Part shown: piece by piece, positions 9,285 through 18,629 of the stretch | Layout: the number at the start of each line of letters is the position of its first letter | Numbering within the stretch: the first letter of the stretch is position 1 | Program-made: the position numbers and the translations under genes | Notes under the pieces: generated by a model | Databases searched by the model: none | What the model was told of the DNA's origin: nothing | Seen by the model: only the letters and a program-made list of their open reading frames with translations | Source of the DNA: Nitrospinaceae bacterium | GTDB lineage: Bacteria; Nitrospinota; Nitrospinia; Nitrospinales; Nitrospinaceae | Direction of reading: 5' to 3' | Assembly: GCA_028278405.1 (NCBI GenBank) | Contig: JANQEK010000007.1 | Location: forward strand, 180,048-244,047 | Length of the DNA: 64,000 nt

Positions 9285-9666
9285 AAAATCATTTTCGAGT
9301 CTAAATGTATGAAAACAGGTAATTTGGGATACAGTTTTGAGCGATGAACCCCAATGTTTTCCGTTATTTCCCTTAGAGTATTCTAACCCGTAATATCGTA
9401 CCTTTCAATGCCCGGCGCACCCCATTGGAGTGGCTTATCCGAGACGCCTTTTGAGATCAAATAAGGGTGGGTCGGGGGGCCTGCCGGATTTTTCGTATCC
9501 CGATTTTTTAACAAATTTCCCATTGAAAAATGGTCATAAACCCGATTGTGTGCTAGTCTCTAGGGCTTATTTTGGCCCGGATCAATTTTTTTTTGCATTG
9601 TGGCGGGTTTTGGTTATTATTCGTTTTCATTTCAAAGAATCAATTCCATAAAAGGGATAATTTAAG
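9285..9666 (+). other. Intergenic region upstream of pntA
   Basis: About 380 bp without a convincing gene. It holds the divergent control regions of the diguanylate cyclase and pntA. A GC-rich portion around 9410-9490 and T-rich runs around 9580-9595 are present, but I found no recognised riboswitch or strong hairpin. Confidence 0.6.
9593..9620 (+). promoter_or_regulatory. Candidate promoter of pntAB
   Basis: TTGCAT (9593-9598), a 16-nt spacer and TATTAT (9615-9620), about 45 nt before the pntA ATG. Matches are moderate and the region is T-rich, so chance is possible. Confidence 0.4.
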
Positions 9667-11229
9667 ATGAAAATCGGGATTCCTAAAGAGGTTCATGACG
9701 GCGAAAGACGAGTCGCCACGACTCCGGAAGTTGCCGGTCAGCTCATCAATAAACTGGGTTTTGAAGTCGCGATCCAATCCGGTGCCGGAGCAGCTGCCAA
9801 TTTTCCTGATTCCGCTTATGAGGAAGCAGGTGTAACAGTTGTGAATGACGCCAAAGCGGTTTGGGATGAGAGCGACATTATTTTAAAAGTCCGTGCGCCG
9901 GAGTTTAATCCAGATCTGAAAACTGAAGAAGTGGATTTACTCCATGAGAATCAGATATTGATTACATTTCTCTGGCCTGCGCAGAATCCGGATCTGCTTA
10001 AAAAATTATCAGAGAAGAAAGTAACTGCCATGGCGATGGACAGCGTACCTCGCATTTCGCGTGCACAGAAAATGGATGCGCTCAGCTCCATGGCGAACAT
10101 TGCCGGATACCGTGCCGTGGTCGAAGCCGCTCAACATTTCGGCCGCTTTTTTACCGGTCAGATTACCGCCGCGGGTAAAATTCCTCCGGCCAAGGTGATG
10201 GTGATTGGTGCCGGCGTTGCCGGACTGGCTGCGATCGGTGCTGCAAACAGTATGGGTGCCATTGTGCGGGCGTTTGATACCCGGCCGGAAGTTAAAGAGC
10301 AGGTCGAAAGTATGGATGCGGAATTCCTGGAGCTCGACTTCGAAGAAGAGGGTTCCGGTGCCGGGGGTTACGCCAAAGTGATGAGTAAGGAATTTATTGA
10401 GGCGGAAATGGCGTTGTTCGCGGAGCAGGCGAAAGAAGTGGACATCATTATCACCACAGCCTTGATTCCCGGCAAGCCCGCGCCGGAATTGATTCTGGAG
10501 GATATGGTTAAAACCATGAAGGAAGGCAGCGTGATTGTCGACCTCGCCGCGGAACAGGGCGGCAACTGCAAATTGACGGAAGCAGGTAAGGTCATCAAGG
10601 TTCACGGCGTTTCCATCATCGGTTACACGGATCTGCCCAGTCGATTACCCACCCAATCCAGTCAGTTGTATGGCACCAACCTGCGCCATCTGTTGACGGA
10701 CATGTGTCCGGAGAAAGACGGTAATGTGGTGGTCGACTTTGAGGACGAAGTGGTTCGCGGTGCCACGGTGGTCAAGGACGGAGAAATCACCTGGCCGCCA
10801 CCGGAACCCAAACTGTCGGCGGCTCCTGCCAAGCCGGTAGAGGAGGCCAAACCGGTTATGCCGGAGGCTAAAGAAGAAGAAAAACCGTCCTGGTTGGGTC
10901 CAGCCATTACGATGGGTCTCGGTGGTCTGGCATTGTTCGGTCTGGGAGCCGTTGCCCCGGCGTCGTTCATGGCACATTTCACGGTGTTTGTGCTGGCGTG
11001 TTTTGTGGGTTACATGGTGATCTGGAATGTCACGGCGGCATTGCATACGCCGCTGATGAGTGTGACCAACGCAATCAGCAGCATCATAATCATTGGTGCG
11101 CTGCTTCAGATCAGTTCGGGAGAAAAAATCATCATGTGGTTGGCCGGGTTGGCAGTGCTGATCACCGCTATTAATATCGCAGGCGGATTCGCGGTGACGC
11201 GCCGCATGCTGGACATGTTTCGCAAATAG
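9667..11229 (+). CDS. pntA: NAD(P) transhydrogenase subunit alpha (fused PntAA-PntAB)
   Basis: Membrane enzyme that couples hydride transfer from NADH to NADP+ to proton flow. The 520-aa chain has the NAD-binding domain I (about 1-370, with [20 protein letters not shown] and [20 protein letters not shown]), a Pro/Lys/Glu-rich linker (about 378-408) and four C-terminal membrane helices (about 413-515). This is the fused, E. coli-like arrangement, as opposed to separate PntAA and PntAB chains. The subunit partners with PntB, which begins 11 bp downstream behind a strong GGAGG. Together they would supply NADPH for biosynthesis. A hairpin terminator follows pntB, defining a two-gene operon. Identification is secure. 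Confidence 0.97.
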   Translation: MKIGIPKEVHDGERRVATTPEVAGQLINKLGFEVAIQSGAGAAANFPDSAYEEAGVTVVNDAKAVWDESDIILKVRAPEFNPDLKTEEVDLLHENQILITFLWPAQNPDLLKKLSEKKVTAMAMDSVPRISRAQKMDALSSMANIAGYRAVVEAAQHFGRFFTGQITAAGKIPPAKVMVIGAGVAGLAAIGAANSMGAIVRAFDTRPEVKEQVESMDAEFLELDFEEEGSGAGGYAKVMSKEFIEAEMALFAEQAKEVDIIITTALIPGKPAPELILEDMVKTMKEGSVIVDLAAEQGGNCKLTEAGKVIKVHGVSIIGYTDLPSRLPTQSSQLYGTNLRHLLTDMCPEKDGNVVVDFEDEVVRGATVVKDGEITWPPPEPKLSAAPAKPVEEAKPVMPEAKEEEKPSWLGPAITMGLGGLALFGLGAVAPASFMAHFTVFVLACFVGYMVIWNVTAALHTPLMSVTNAISSIIIIGALLQISSGEKIIMWLAGLAVLITAINIAGGFAVTRRMLDMFRK

Positions 11230-11240
11230 GAGGCGAGGAG

Positions 11241-12638
11241 ATGAATCCAGGTATCGTAACCGTCTCTTATATAGGGGCGACAATTCTTTTTATTCTGGCG
11301 CTGGGGGGGTTGAGCAACCAGGAGACGGCTCGGCGCGGTAACATTTACGGCATCATCGGAATGACCATTGCCCTGATAGCAACGATTGCCGGTGTCACCG
11401 CCAATATCGGTCTTCTCGTCGGCGGTCTGTTGATCGGTGGCACCATCGGTTTGATTTTAGCCAAGCGCGTGCAAATGACGGAAATGCCGGAGCTGGTCGC
11501 TATCCTGCACAGTCTGGTGGGTATGGCTGCGGTGCTGGTTGGCTTCGCCAACTTCATGGACCCGGCATCGCACTTTGAAGGTGTCGAACTGACCATTCAC
11601 GATATTGAAACCTATCTTGGGATTCTCATCGGGGCGGTCACGTTTTCTGGTTCCGTCATCGCATTCGGGAAGCTGAGCGGTAAAATCACGGGTAATCCGA
11701 TGTTGATTCCCGGTCGTCATTGGCTCAATCTCGGTTTGCTGATTGCCACCATCTATGTGTGTAAAATGTTCGTCGACCAGTCGGCTGCAGGCCACGGAGG
11801 AGGGTTGGTTCCGTTGCTTATTATGACAGGTATTGCTTTGCTGTTTGGCATTCATATGGTCATGGCGATTGGTGGTGCGGATATGCCGGTTGTAGTTTCC
11901 ATGCTCAACAGTTATTCAGGATGGGCGGCTTCGGCTACCGGATTCATGCTCAACAACGATCTGCTCATCGTAACAGGTGCGTTGGTCGGAAGTAGCGGTG
12001 CTATTCTGAGTTACATCATGTGTCGCGCAATGAACCGAAAATTCCTGTCCGTTATTGCCGGTGGTTTCGGGACCACATCGGGTGCGGCCGCTGCTGGAGA
12101 GGTGGGTGAGCAGGGCGAAGTCGTTGCATTGGAAGCCCATGAAGTGGCTCAACTGTTAAAGGATTCCAAAGAGGTGATGATAATTCCTGGTTATGGAATG
12201 GCGGTTGCCCAGGCTCAGCATATTGTGTACGAGATCACCAAAGCGCTCCGAGCCAAAAAAATAAATGTGCGATTTGGTATTCATCCTGTCGCCGGGCGCA
12301 TGCCGGGGCATATGAACGTCCTGCTGGCGGAAGCCCGGGTGCCTTATGATATCGTTTACGAAATGGACGAAATCAATGATGACTTTCCCAATATCGATGT
12401 GTCCATCGTCATTGGTGCAAACGATATCGTCAATCCTTCGGCGCAGACAGATCCCAACAGTCCAATCGCCGGTATGCCGGTGATGGAGTGCTGGAAGGGC
12501 AAAACCAGCATCGTCCTGAAACGCGGTATGGCAACCGGTTATGCCGGGGTGCAAAATCCTCTCTTCTTTAAAGAGAATACCCGCATGCTGTTCGGTGACG
12601 CCGGGAAAAGCCTCGACGCTGTGTTTAAGGACCTCTGA
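11241..12638 (+). CDS. pntB: NAD(P) transhydrogenase subunit beta
   Basis: The 465-aa beta subunit. It has about nine membrane helices (residues 1-255) and a C-terminal NADP(H)-binding domain III (about 285-465). Typical domain III pieces are [35 protein letters not shown] and [25 protein letters not shown], followed by [16 protein letters not shown]. With PntA it forms the proton-translocating transhydrogenase. The ATG is preceded by GGAGG and lies 11 bp after pntA. The length agrees with E. coli PntB (462 aa). The operon ends in the hairpin at 12674-12706. Confidence 0.97.
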   Translation: MNPGIVTVSYIGATILFILALGGLSNQETARRGNIYGIIGMTIALIATIAGVTANIGLLVGGLLIGGTIGLILAKRVQMTEMPELVAILHSLVGMAAVLVGFANFMDPASHFEGVELTIHDIETYLGILIGAVTFSGSVIAFGKLSGKITGNPMLIPGRHWLNLGLLIATIYVCKMFVDQSAAGHGGGLVPLLIMTGIALLFGIHMVMAIGGADMPVVVSMLNSYSGWAASATGFMLNNDLLIVTGALVGSSGAILSYIMCRAMNRKFLSVIAGGFGTTSGAAAAGEVGEQGEVVALEAHEVAQLLKDSKEVMIIPGYGMAVAQAQHIVYEITKALRAKKINVRFGIHPVAGRMPGHMNVLLAEARVPYDIVYEMDEINDDFPNIDVSIVIGANDIVNPSAQTDPNSPIAGMPVMECWKGKTSIVLKRGMATGYAGVQNPLFFKENTRMLFGDAGKSLDAVFKDL

Positions 12639-12673
12639 TCGACCCCAAAAGCAACTAATGTACCAGTAAGCTG

Positions 12674-12706
12674 GGCCATCTGAATTCGTTTCAGGTGGCC
12701 TTTTTT
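12674..12706 (+). terminator. Rho-independent terminator of pntAB
   Basis: Ten-base-pair stem GGCCATCTGA/TCAGGTGGCC (one G-T wobble), loop of 7 nt, then six T residues (12701-12706). It lies 36 nt past the pntB stop. Confidence 0.92.
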
Positions 12707-12770
12707 ACGTTTGACTTATGTCTCAGCCTTTTGACGAGAAATTCACCGGATGTAGTATGATGATCGGAGA

Positions 12771-13079
12771 ATGAAGAACAAAAATAATATTTATCTGGGA
12801 ATGTTCCTGCTGGGGATGACTGGTGTCCTGATTGGCGTGGTCCTTGAGAGCATGACCGCTTCCATGGTAGCCGGAGCGTTGGGTACAATCGTCGGCGGAT
12901 TCGTCGGCTGGCTCGGCGGGCGGCGTTATCTGGTGATTATTTGCCTCGGAGCTCTTGTTGGCGCTGCAATCGGATACCAGGCCGGGGATAAGGATATTCT
13001 CATCATGGCTGCCGGCTCCGGTGCCGCCATTTCCGGATTTCTCGCCAACTTCGCAGAACTGTTCCGCAAAAAAAAATGA
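12771..13079 (+). CDS. Small glycine-rich membrane protein, unknown
   Basis: A 102-aa protein of nearly continuous hydrophobic sequence with about four short membrane segments and many Gly-xxx-Gly spacings (GMFLLGMTGVLIG, AGALGTIVGGFVGWLGG, GALVGAAIG). It resembles glycine-zipper membrane proteins but matches no family I can name. It ends in a basic tail whose codons form a run of nine A (13068-13076) directly before the TGA. The next gene's ATG overlaps that stop (ATGA), so the two are translationally coupled. A GGAG ribosome site lies just before its ATG. It may anchor or assist the exported SUMF1 protein downstream; that is only positional. Confidence 0.75.
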   Translation: MKNKNNIYLGMFLLGMTGVLIGVVLESMTASMVAGALGTIVGGFVGWLGGRRYLVIICLGALVGAAIGYQAGDKDILIMAAGSGAAISGFLANFAELFRKKK

Positions 13080-13783
13080 GCGGCGTGATACTTACCATTA
13101 ATACTATGCTTGTCATACTGGTCGCTTGGGTTGGGCTGGCCTTTGCTCAGAATGAAAATATGGTTTTGATTCCCGCTGCGGAATTTCAAATGGGATCGAA
13201 GGCGGCTGAAGACGAAACCCTACACACCGTCCACCTGTCTGCGTTTTACATCGACAAATTTGAAGTCACCCAGGAGCAATTCGAAACAATCATGAACAAT
13301 AACCCGTCTGGTTTTTCGGGAAAAAATCTACCGGTCGAACAGGTCACCTGGTATGAAGCGCGGGACTATTGCAAGGCGGTTGGCAAGCGTTTGCCGACTG
13401 AGGCGGAATGGGAAAGGGCGGCGCGTGGCGGAACACACACGATTTACTTCTGGGGAGACGCGATAGATGAAGATTACGCCTGGTACTGGGACAACTCGGA
13501 GCGTCGATCGCATCCTGTGGGTTCTCGAAAGCCGAACGCCTTCGGTCTGCATGACATGACCGGCAACGTCTGGGAATGGGTGGCGGATTATTACGTCGAC
13601 GATTATTATCGAACCAGTCCAAAGGAAAACCCTGCCGGACCCTTCACCAGCAAGTATCGTGTCATCCGCGGCGGATCGTGGCGCGATCTGCCGGATTTCC
13701 TGCGTACCACCCGTAGAAACTACGATCTCCCTGCTGGGCGTTTCAACCACATTGGTTTCCGCTGCGCTAAATCTGCAAAATAG
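13076..13783 (+). CDS. Exported SUMF1-domain protein
   Basis: A 235-aa protein with a signal peptide (MLVILVAWVGLAFAQ) and a compact SUMF1 domain directly after it. Marks are NMVLIPAAEFQMGS, VTWYEARDYCKAVGKRLPTEAEWERAARGG, GNVWEWVADYYVDDYYRTSP and the closing GFRCAKS. The segment where true formylglycine-generating enzymes hold their two catalytic cysteines reads GGSWRDLPDFLRTTRRNYDLP and has none, so a binding or structural role in the periplasm is more likely than sulfatase activation. The ATG overlaps the stop of the upstream membrane protein. It is the second of three such proteins in the window and ends 5 bp from the convergent msrP stop. Confidence 0.87.
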   Translation: MSGVILTINTMLVILVAWVGLAFAQNENMVLIPAAEFQMGSKAAEDETLHTVHLSAFYIDKFEVTQEQFETIMNNNPSGFSGKNLPVEQVTWYEARDYCKAVGKRLPTEAEWERAARGGTHTIYFWGDAIDEDYAWYWDNSERRSHPVGSRKPNAFGLHDMTGNVWEWVADYYVDDYYRTSPKENPAGPFTSKYRVIRGGSWRDLPDFLRTTRRNYDLPAGRFNHIGFRCAKSAK

Positions 13784-13787
13784 ATTT

Positions 13788-14765
13788 TCAGGAGTAAAGG
13801 TCGGCGACGAAATCGCCGTAGCCGTTGTAAAGCTGGGTGAGGCGGACTTCTTTGGTACCGATCATTTCCTCTTTGGTCTGGGGCCAGCGGGGGTGCGGTA
13901 CGCTTGGATCGACGTTGGCAGTGAAGCCGTATTCGTGCGGCTGCAGGGTGTTCCAGAAAGTCTGCGGTTTGTAGTCGATCAACTCAATCTTCTTAATCGC
14001 CTTGATACTTTTGAAGCCGTATTTCCACGGCACGACCAGCCGAACCGGCGCGCCGTGTTGTTTCGGAAGCGGGTGGCCATAGATGCCGGTTGCGAGGATC
14101 GTCAGTTCGTTTGTCGCTTCCTTTAAGGTAAGCGCTTCGGAGTAGGGCCACGGTTGCCAGAACGCAATCTGCCCCTGCGCAGTGAAAGGCTCGTGAAACG
14201 ATTCAAAGCGAACATATTTGGCCTTCGAAAGCGGTTTGACATCATCAAGCAACGCCTTCAGAGGGAACCCTGTCCACGGCACCGCCATCGCCCATGCTTC
14301 GACGCACCGAAGGCGATAGAACCGTTCCTCCAGATGAAATTTTTTGAGTAGATCGTCCAGGTCGTAGGTTTTCGGTTGTTCGACCAGTCCTGTTACTTCG
14401 ACCTGCCATGGCCGGGTTCTCAGTTTCTGGGCATGATGATTGACATCTTCTTTAACTTCGCTGAATTCGTAATAGTTGTTGTAGCTTGCGGCGACCGCCT
14501 CTTCGGTGATGCGACGGTCCATGGTGTAACGGGTTACGCGGGTGGCGGGATACAGTTTCTTTTCGAGCGCTGTGAGGTTCTTTTCCGGATGCGCGTTGGT
14601 GACCTCCGCAGAGCCCGGGGCACATCCGTAGAGGAGACTGGCAGAAAACGCACCCACCCATCCCATGGCCTGCAGAACTTCACGCCGGTTCATAAAAATG
14701 GATTCCGCCGTGATTTCATCTTCCGGCATCTCCCAGCCTTTTGGAATCTTGATGTGATGTGTCAT
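13788..14765 (-). CDS. msrP: Methionine-sulfoxide reductase catalytic subunit (YedY family molybdoenzyme)
   Basis: Periplasmic molybdopterin enzyme that repairs oxidised methionine in proteins. The 325-aa sequence matches E. coli MsrP throughout: ITAESIFMNRREVLQAMG, NNYYEFSEVKEDV, LEERFYRLRCVEAWAMAVPW, PKQHGAPVRLVVPWKYGFKSIK and VDPSVPHPRWPQ. Cys154 in RCVEAW is the molybdenum ligand. The N-terminus carries a twin-arginine signal (NRREVLQA, residues 26-33). Unlike E. coli MsrP, its hydrophobic part ends in LLYGC (Cys48), a plausible lipobox, so it may be a Tat-exported lipoprotein. No msrQ membrane heme partner is adjacent. It is the last gene of priA-VTT-cutA-msrP, 12 bp after cutA. Confidence 0.95.
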   Translation of the reverse strand: MTHHIKIPKGWEMPEDEITAESIFMNRREVLQAMGWVGAFSASLLYGCAPGSAEVTNAHPEKNLTALEKKLYPATRVTRYTMDRRITEEAVAASYNNYYEFSEVKEDVNHHAQKLRTRPWQVEVTGLVEQPKTYDLDDLLKKFHLEERFYRLRCVEAWAMAVPWTGFPLKALLDDVKPLSKAKYVRFESFHEPFTAQGQIAFWQPWPYSEALTLKEATNELTILATGIYGHPLPKQHGAPVRLVVPWKYGFKSIKAIKKIELIDYKPQTFWNTLQPHEYGFTANVDPSVPHPRWPQTKEEMIGTKEVRLTQLYNGYGDFVADLYS

Positions 14766-14777
14766 GTCGGTAAACTG

Positions 14778-15098
14778 TTATTTCTGCACCCAGTCGTCAA
14801 TGCCTTTCAGGTACGGTTTGGAACCTTTCACAATGGGCAGGGCGATCACTTCGGGAACGTCGTAACTGTGATTTTTCACCACCCACTTCTCCAGTTCTTC
14901 AAACCGGTCTGCGCGGGTTTTTACAATCAACAGGAATTCGTCATCGACGCACAATTCGTTTTCCCAGTAGTAAGTCGATTTCACCGATGGCACGCTGTTG
15001 ACGCAGAAGGCCAGTTTGGCTTCGACCAATCCGCGGCTTAACGAGTCGGCTTCCTCCTGGGAAGAGGCTGTGATGAGAACGACGATATGCGAATCCAT
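14778..15098 (-). CDS. cutA: Divalent-cation tolerance protein CutA
   Basis: A 106-aa cytosolic protein of the CutA1 family, which forms very stable trimers with a ferredoxin-like fold. It has been linked genetically to copper tolerance, though its exact function is unsettled. Visible signatures: the opening VVLITASSQEEADSLSRGLVE, ACVNSVP-like FCVNSVPSVKSTYYW, DDEFLLIVKTR and the C-terminal HSYDVPEVIALPIVKGS. Length is typical. It lies 12 bp before msrP and 12 bp after the VTT-domain gene, in one minus-strand operon. The join with a periplasmic protein-repair enzyme hints at a shared metal or oxidative stress theme, which is inference. Confidence 0.95.
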   Translation of the reverse strand: MDSHIVVLITASSQEEADSLSRGLVEAKLAFCVNSVPSVKSTYYWENELCVDDEFLLIVKTRADRFEELEKWVVKNHSYDVPEVIALPIVKGSKPYLKGIDDWVQK

Positions 15099-15110
15099 GA
15101 AATCCTGCGA

Positions 15111-15698
15111 TTAAAAAATGTATTTGATGAGAAAAAATCCCGCAATCAAAAGCACCATGAAAACGATGCTGAGTATGTTGAAATATTTTTCTATGAACAC
15201 CTTGATCGGTGCGCCAAATTTGTAAATCAAACCGGCAACGATAAAAAACCGCGCTGACCGGCTGACCAGGGAGGCCAGCACGAAAATAGGAAAGTTGATC
15301 TTAAACGCCCCCGCTGCCAGGGTAAACACCTTGTAGGGTAACGGGGTAAAGCCTGCCGCGCCGACCGCCCAGGCGTTGTACTCCTCGTACCACCCACCTA
15401 TTTTATCCCACTGGGCCTGCAAATGGTAGAACTCGACAATGTGGATGCCCACCAGGTCCATGAATTGGTATCCCAGCAGATAGCCGAACATGCCGCCCAA
15501 TACCGAGGCGACCGAACAGACTGCAGCATAACGGAACGCCTTGAGCGGCACCGCCACCGCCATTGCGATCAGAAGCACGTCGGGTGGAACCGGGAAGAAA
15601 GAAGACTCGGCGAACGATAGAATCGCGAGAGCGGGAAGCGCGTATTTGGTGGTCGACCAGTGCAGAATCCAATCGTAAGTTTTTCGCAGCCAAACCAT
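15111..15698 (-). CDS. YqaA/VTT-domain (SNARE-associated, DedA-like) membrane protein
   Basis: A 195-aa inner-membrane protein of the VTT (SNARE-associated/DedA) group, closest by pattern to YqaA. Marks are ILSFAESSFFPVPPDVLLIAMA near the N-terminus, with the proline-rich re-entrant loop, and GAAGFTPLPYKVFTLAAGAF followed by SRSARFF, containing the conserved arginines. Proteins of this superfamily act in lipid flipping and envelope homeostasis; the YqaA branch itself is poorly studied. There are about five membrane segments. It sits between priA (55 bp upstream) and cutA (12 bp downstream) on the minus strand. Confidence 0.87.
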   Translation of the reverse strand: MVWLRKTYDWILHWSTTKYALPALAILSFAESSFFPVPPDVLLIAMAVAVPLKAFRYAAVCSVASVLGGMFGYLLGYQFMDLVGIHIVEFYHLQAQWDKIGGWYEEYNAWAVGAAGFTPLPYKVFTLAAGAFKINFPIFVLASLVSRSARFFIVAGLIYKFGAPIKVFIEKYFNILSIVFMVLLIAGFFLIKYIF

Positions 15699-15753
15699 GA
15701 ATATCCTTTCATTAATAAAACGGTTTAACAGGGTAACATGGCGGGATAGAACG

Positions 15754-18264
15754 CTAAAGCAGATTCATTGGATCGACATCGACGGTAATTTTGATTTTGT
15801 TGGTAGCGAGTTTGCGGAGTTGCTGGTTGGCGAGGCATAAGGTGATGAGCGATTGCAAAGATGCTGTCTCCCGCGAACGCAGGATCAAATGCCACCGATA
15901 GCGGTTGTTGATGCGATAGAGTGCGGCGCGAGAGGGTCCCAGCAACTCAACTCCCGGAGACTCCCGAACAGGTCCCGACAAAAATTGTTTGAGGTGATGC
16001 ATTGCTGTTTCCCCTTCCGGTTCGGTTTCGCTTTCGATTTCCAATGCCACCAGTTGGGTGAACGGCGGGTAGTTGAGTTGTTCGCGTAGGGCAAGTTCCT
16101 TTTTGAAGAATCCGTTGTAATCGTGTTGCGGCACATAGTTGAACACGTAATGCTCTGGATTATGCGCCTGGACGATAACGGTTCCCGGCACCTTGCCGCG
16201 TCCGGCGCGCCCCGCCACCTGGGTCAACAACTGAAAGGTGCGTTCACTGGAACGAAAGTCCGGAATGTGCAGGGATAAATCGGCATAAACCACTCCCACC
16301 AATGTCACGTTTGGAAAATGGTGGCCTTTGGTGATCATCTGCGTGCCGATGAGTATGTCTATGTCTCCGTTCCGCATTTCGTTGTAGATGTTTTCAAATG
16401 AAGCGCGGGTCTTCATGGTGTCGCGGTCCATACGCTTGATACGCGTCTGTGGAAACAAGGCCTGCGTTTCTTCTTCTAGTTTTTGTGTGCCGAATCCGCT
16501 GAAGCGAATCACTTCGCCACTGCATTCGGTGCATTTGCCCGGCATGGGTGCGCTGAAATCGCAATAATGGCAACGCAGGGTTTTCGAATTGCCGTGAAAG
16601 GTGAGGGACACACTGCACTTGATGCATTCGAAAACGAACCCGCATTTCCGGCACACCACATAGTTTGCCGTGCCGCGCCGGTTGAGAAACAGGAATATCT
16701 GCTCCTTTTGTTCGAGACGGTCCATCATCGCCTGCTTCAGCGGGATTGAAAAGATGGAATAATTCCTGGATTCGTCGCGTTCCTTCCTCATATCGACGAT
16801 GCGGATCACCGGAAGCAGGCGGTCGCCGATACGCTCTTCCAGCGTCAGGTATTCATACTCGCTGGTTACGGTTTTTCGACGGGATTCCAATGAAGGTGTT
16901 GCGGAACCGAGAATCACCACAGCGCCGCAGGCTTGAGCCCTTGCGATGGCCGTTTCACGGGCATGGTAACGCGGGACGCTGTCCTGTTTGTACGAAGTGT
17001 CGTGCTCTTCATCAATGATAAGCACGCCTAGGCGTTTGAATGGCGCGAACACCGCCGAACGGGCGCCGACGACGATGGAGACCCGCTCCTCACGAATTTT
17101 TTTCCACTCCAGATAGCGTTCGATATTGGTAAGGCCACTGTGGAGGATGGCGACTTTCGATCCGAACCGTCGTTGAAAGCGGTTCACAGTTTGTGGCGTC
17201 AGAGAAATTTCAGGGACCAGCATGATTGCCGTCTTATCCGCATCCAGTGCCTGTTGAATCGCGCGCATATACACTTCGGTTTTGCCGCTTCCCGTCACCC
17301 CGTGTAAGAGAAATGTTTTGAACTCAGAGGCCATAATGGATTGGGCCAGTCGTTTGAATACCGCTTGTTGTTCTTCGGTAAACACTTGTGGCGCTTCCGG
17401 GTTCCACTCGGGGTCCGTTTCCGGATCTTCGGCAACACGATCGAGCTTGACGGAAAAAGTTTTGGCCAGCCCCTTGCGCTTCAGTTCGCGTAGCGGCGCC
17501 GAATATCCGGGAATTTGCCTGGCGAGTTCGGAGATAAGGACTTCGCGTCCCGTCAGAAAGTCAAAAATCTTGCGTTGTTTGGGGCTGCGTTTGAGTAGTT
17601 TCTCCAATTCGTCCGGTGTGCGATTGTCAAGTGTGAGGCAGGCTTTTTTGTCATGGGTGTAAGCGACAGACTTTTGTTTGATCTTTACCTGAGAAGACAC
17701 ATAACCCTCCCGGACCAGTTGTGCCAGGGCATAGGCGCTGAATTGTTTTCGCAGGGCCTTTTGAATCTGTTTTTTATTGAGGGAGGTTTTGCTTTGAAGT
17801 GCGAGCAGTATCCTGAGTGAATTTTGTGGCAAGGCATGTTCCTGGAGAGCGGCTTCCCCGGTATCTGTCAGGAAAAAGAGTTCGTGATGATCTTCATCGA
17901 TACCGCCGGGAAGAGCTGCTTTGATCACCTCACCCCATCCTGCGTTGTAATAATCAGCGACCCATCGGGTTAAGCGCAACAGCTCTTCCGAAATAACGGG
18001 AGCGCCATCGGGTAGATCTTCGATCAATTTGGTTTCAAACTCCCCTTCGCAGTGGTGGGTCAGGCCAACCACGTAGCCGGTGATTTTGCGGGGACCGAAA
18101 GGAGCCAGCACGCGCGTTCCTGTCAAGACTTGCCCCTGCAAGTGTTCCGGGATGCCATAAGTGAATTCCTCCTTCAAAGGCAGGTTGAACACCACCTGGG
18201 CATAGGCCGGCGTCGTTTTGGGATTTTCCGATGTCAGGAAGTTCTGCCGGGTTGCGGTTGTCAT
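15754..18264 (-). CDS. priA: Primosomal protein N' (replication restart helicase)
   Basis: DEAD/DEAH superfamily 2 helicase that reloads the replisome at stalled forks. I place the start at the ATG at 18264, supported by AAAGGTGG upstream, giving 836 aa; an ATG at 18282 has no ribosome site. Domains: 3'-DNA-binding region (about 20-120), winged helix, helicase lobe with Walker A GVTGSGKTEVY and the DEEH box IIDEEHDTSYKQD, a zinc-binding insertion with eight cysteines (CRKCGFVFECIKC, CHYC, CTEC), and the second lobe with QVAGRAGRG. The N-terminal ATP-independent part contains VLAPFG. First gene of the run to msrP. Length is somewhat above the E. coli protein (732 aa), mainly in the region before the helicase core. 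Confidence 0.97.
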   Translation of the reverse strand: MTTATRQNFLTSENPKTTPAYAQVVFNLPLKEEFTYGIPEHLQGQVLTGTRVLAPFGPRKITGYVVGLTHHCEGEFETKLIEDLPDGAPVISEELLRLTRWVADYYNAGWGEVIKAALPGGIDEDHHELFFLTDTGEAALQEHALPQNSLRILLALQSKTSLNKKQIQKALRKQFSAYALAQLVREGYVSSQVKIKQKSVAYTHDKKACLTLDNRTPDELEKLLKRSPKQRKIFDFLTGREVLISELARQIPGYSAPLRELKRKGLAKTFSVKLDRVAEDPETDPEWNPEAPQVFTEEQQAVFKRLAQSIMASEFKTFLLHGVTGSGKTEVYMRAIQQALDADKTAIMLVPEISLTPQTVNRFQRRFGSKVAILHSGLTNIERYLEWKKIREERVSIVVGARSAVFAPFKRLGVLIIDEEHDTSYKQDSVPRYHARETAIARAQACGAVVILGSATPSLESRRKTVTSEYEYLTLEERIGDRLLPVIRIVDMRKERDESRNYSIFSIPLKQAMMDRLEQKEQIFLFLNRRGTANYVVCRKCGFVFECIKCSVSLTFHGNSKTLRCHYCDFSAPMPGKCTECSGEVIRFSGFGTQKLEEETQALFPQTRIKRMDRDTMKTRASFENIYNEMRNGDIDILIGTQMITKGHHFPNVTLVGVVYADLSLHIPDFRSSERTFQLLTQVAGRAGRGKVPGTVIVQAHNPEHYVFNYVPQHDYNGFFKKELALREQLNYPPFTQLVALEIESETEPEGETAMHHLKQFLSGPVRESPGVELLGPSRAALYRINNRYRWHLILRSRETASLQSLITLCLANQQLRKLATNKIKITVDVDPMNLL

Positions 18265-18332
18265 GGAGCATCCACCTTTCATGCGGATTGTACCAGACTC
18301 CTCCCGGAGTTGGATTGGGGTTCAGGAAAATA

Positions 18333-18361
18333 TTGACACAAGTGAACAATTCTAATACTCT
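18333..18361 (+). promoter_or_regulatory. Candidate promoter for the small basic protein gene
   Basis: A consensus TTGACA (18333-18338), a 17-nt spacer and a weak TACTCT (18356-18361). The downstream ATG at 18436 gives a leader of roughly 70 nt. Confidence 0.4.
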
Positions 18362-18435
18362 TCTTGCTTTTCCATCGATCCCCGTGAGAGGGGATTATTT
18401 TATTGATCCGATGACGTTCTGCGGAGGTGTGCGCC

Positions 18436-18615
18436 ATGAAAGTAGGAGATACCATCAAATTCGATTTCGCCGGGAAGAAGAAAGACGGCGTGGTGGTCAA
18501 GCTGTTTCCCAATTCCGTACATTTGAAAGTGGATTTCGAACGGGACAAAGGTAAAATCGTTAAGCGTAAGCTGAATGAAGTCGGCGCGGGTAAAAACAAG
18601 AAGTCTAAAAAATAA
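18436..18615 (+). CDS. Small basic protein with SH3/KOW-like strand pattern, unknown
   Basis: A 59-aa, highly basic protein. The ATG at 18436 has GGAGG at 18423-18427, 8 nt upstream; a GTG nine bases earlier overlaps that ribosome site and is not the start. The pattern MKVGDTIKFDFAGKKKDGVVVKLFPNSVHLKVDF looks like a short beta-barrel (KOW/SH3-like): a strand, a turn at GKKKDG, then strands with alternating hydrophobics. The tail is mostly Lys and Asn. A nucleic-acid-binding role is conceivable from charge and fold guess, but I recognise no family. It stands alone, divergent from priA, convergent with the parvulin gene, and its coding is supported by the ribosome site and biased composition. 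Confidence 0.72.
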   Translation: MKVGDTIKFDFAGKKKDGVVVKLFPNSVHLKVDFERDKGKIVKRKLNEVGAGKNKKSKK

Positions 18616-18629
18616 CCCGATCTGTCCTG

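Noticed and set aside
9430..9651. 73-codon frame upstream of pntA
   Set aside because: It spans the candidate promoter, has no ribosome site, and has an uneven composition unlike neighbouring genes.
10009..10605. Minus-strand frame inside pntA
   Set aside because: Antisense to the NAD-binding domain of a strongly conserved enzyme; no ribosome site or motif.
12729..12758. TTGACG-16-TAGTAT as promoter of the 12771 gene
   Set aside because: The -10 element is only 12 bases before the ATG, leaving no room for a leader that includes the ribosome site.
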